NCBI GenBank assembly: GCA_047635255.1
Contig: JBLIIR010000063.1
Span: forward strand, 1 to 5,960
DNA length: 5,960 nt
Direction of reading: 5' to 3'
DNA from: Porticoccus sp047635255
Lineage (GTDB): Bacteria; Pseudomonadota; Gammaproteobacteria; Pseudomonadales; Porticoccaceae
This document shows positions 5,165 to 5,960 of this stretch, piece after piece (positions within the stretch are counted from its first letter, which is position 1; each line of letters opens with the position of its first letter). The position numbers and the translations under genes were made by a program. Under the pieces are notes generated by a model. It saw only the letters and a program-made list of their open reading frames with translations. It did no database searches and was not told the origin of the DNA.

Positions 5165-5960
5165 TCAGGAAGAGCAGCTTACACTTATTTCTTCACTCCA
5201 TTTGGATTGCTATTCATCATCTTACCTTTTTTGGCACTATTGCCCGCTCCTTCAAGACCAATGCGATCTTGATATTTTCCTATCCATTGGTTGAATTTTT
5301 TCGATGAGTAAATAAATTCTCTAAATTTTTGTGCCCACTTTTTTCGCCGAGAAAACAAAGACGTCGAAAAAAATAGTGTAATCAACTTTGCTCTCTTCTA
5401 ATATTTCTAGCAGCTCATCTATTAAGTCTTGATTATTTAATTGAGGGTCTAGTAAACCCAGCTTGTTTCTGTATAGCTCGAGCAGTGTATCAAAGAATAA
5501 TGGCTCGTATTCTTTGAGTATGATCATTAGTTGTTCTGGCGGCAACAGGCTAGTCAGAGCGTTGGCTAGAGCATTGCAGTTCCATAACCCTAGGGTAGAC
5601 TGTTGCTTAAAGGATTAGCGACCGCTGGTGTCAGAGTGGTTGCAAATAAAATTTGGATTGTAATTATCTAAAAATCCGAATGGACCATAGTCCATTGTTT
5701 CGCCAACAATGGACATATTGTCAGTCTTCATGACGCCGTGAGAAAAACCTACGGCCTGCCATTGTGCAATTAATTTAGCTGTCTTGTGGACTGTATACCT
5801 GAACATCTCAAGATAACGATTGTCGCTTTTTCTTAGTTCTGGGAGATGCTGTGTGATTACATAGTTAGCTAGTTTTTTGACGCATGCAGTATTTTGTGTG
5901 TGATGAAAATATTCAAAAGAGCCAAACCGGACATGACTTCGCGCCAAGCGAATCAACATA
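5165..5960 (-). pseudogene. selO: Broken selO (YdiU/SelO protein AMPylase), 5' end outside the window
   Basis: SelO is a pseudokinase-fold enzyme that transfers AMP from ATP to proteins. From the right edge, MLIRLARSHVRFGSFEYF, GFSHGVM-KTDNMSI and DYGPFGFLDNY align with the middle of E. coli YdiU (MLMRLAQSHMRFGHFEHF, GFAHGVMNTDNMSI, DYGPFGFLDDY). The catalytic TDN and the DYG aspartate are present, but the normally conserved Asn before TDN is Lys. Three lesions follow. First, TAA at 5615-5617 replaces the Tyr codon of the GRY motif, and homology (LGLWNCNALANAL, KLGLL, DYTIFF) continues in frame beyond it. Second, a frameshift near the A7 run at 5367-5373 moves homology to another frame (KFREFIYSSKKFNQWIGKYQ). 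Third, about 45 residues are missing between NP (5203-5208) and the tail KWSEEISVSCSS, which is read in yet another frame and ends at TGA 5165-5167. The product cannot be full length; a fragment might still be made from the 5' part. Confidence 0.9.

Noticed and set aside
5185..5545. Two short minus-strand reading frames (5321-5545 and 5185-5385) as independent small genes
   Set aside because: Both are consecutive fragments of SelO in order and orientation; their ATGs are internal codons or lie out of frame near the frameshift.
5615..5617. Stop-codon recoding in selO (selenocysteine, since SelO is named selenoprotein O)
   Set aside because: The codon is TAA, not TGA, and replaces Tyr in mid-protein. 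The Sec position of animal SelO corresponds to the C-terminal SCSS Cys, which here is TGC. Two further lesions make decay the better explanation.
1..5960. RNA genes, CRISPR arrays, transposons, phage or defence genes
   Set aside because: No tRNA- or rRNA-like sequence, spaced direct repeats, transposase motifs or terminal inverted repeats were seen; nearly all the sequence is accounted for by the genes listed.

Overview
The window looks like chromosomal DNA of a moderately AT-rich gammaproteobacterium. The strongest pointer is gene order: holD-like, rimI, one further gene, then prfC. This parallels the Escherichia coli order holD-rimI-yjjG-prfC, with a 2-oxoglutarate/Fe(II) oxygenase-like gene where yjjG would be. 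The protein sequences (RF3, RimI, SelO, AI-2E family) are of proteobacterial type. I cannot name a genus from the sequence alone. Codon use favours A/T throughout, and no gene stands out as foreign.

Layout. Positions 1-135 are the last 44 codons of leuA (2-isopropylmalate synthase). A run of seven Gs overlaps its stop and probably serves as the ribosome binding site of a divergent holD (DNA polymerase III psi, 144-743). rimI (755-1210) follows after 11 bases. An oxygenase coding region then continues in the same frame directly after the rimI amber stop, to 1849, but its conserved N-terminal part has no ATG, GTG or TTG start. A 184-base gap leads to prfC (2034-3620), which is intact. After a 123-base gap comes a two-gene unit: a small single-pass membrane protein (3744-4067, TTG start) overlapping by four bases with an AI-2E/PerM-family membrane protein (4064-5107). 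On the opposite strand, from 5960 down to 5165, lies a decayed selO (protein AMPylase). It carries an in-frame ochre stop, a frameshift and a C-terminal deletion, yet its authentic C-terminal tail is still readable.

The genes do not form one pathway. leuA belongs to leucine synthesis. holD, rimI and prfC are housekeeping genes for replication, ribosomal protein acetylation and translation termination. The membrane pair is probably co-translated. A broken selO together with an oxygenase that has lost (or never had) a normal start suggests relaxed selection on accessory genes, perhaps early reductive evolution; this is inference from two loci. I found no RNA gene, insertion sequence, CRISPR array, phage gene or defence system, and nothing that supports a wholly new multi-gene system. 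The observations most worth checking are the startless oxygenase after the amber codon and the stepwise decay of selO.
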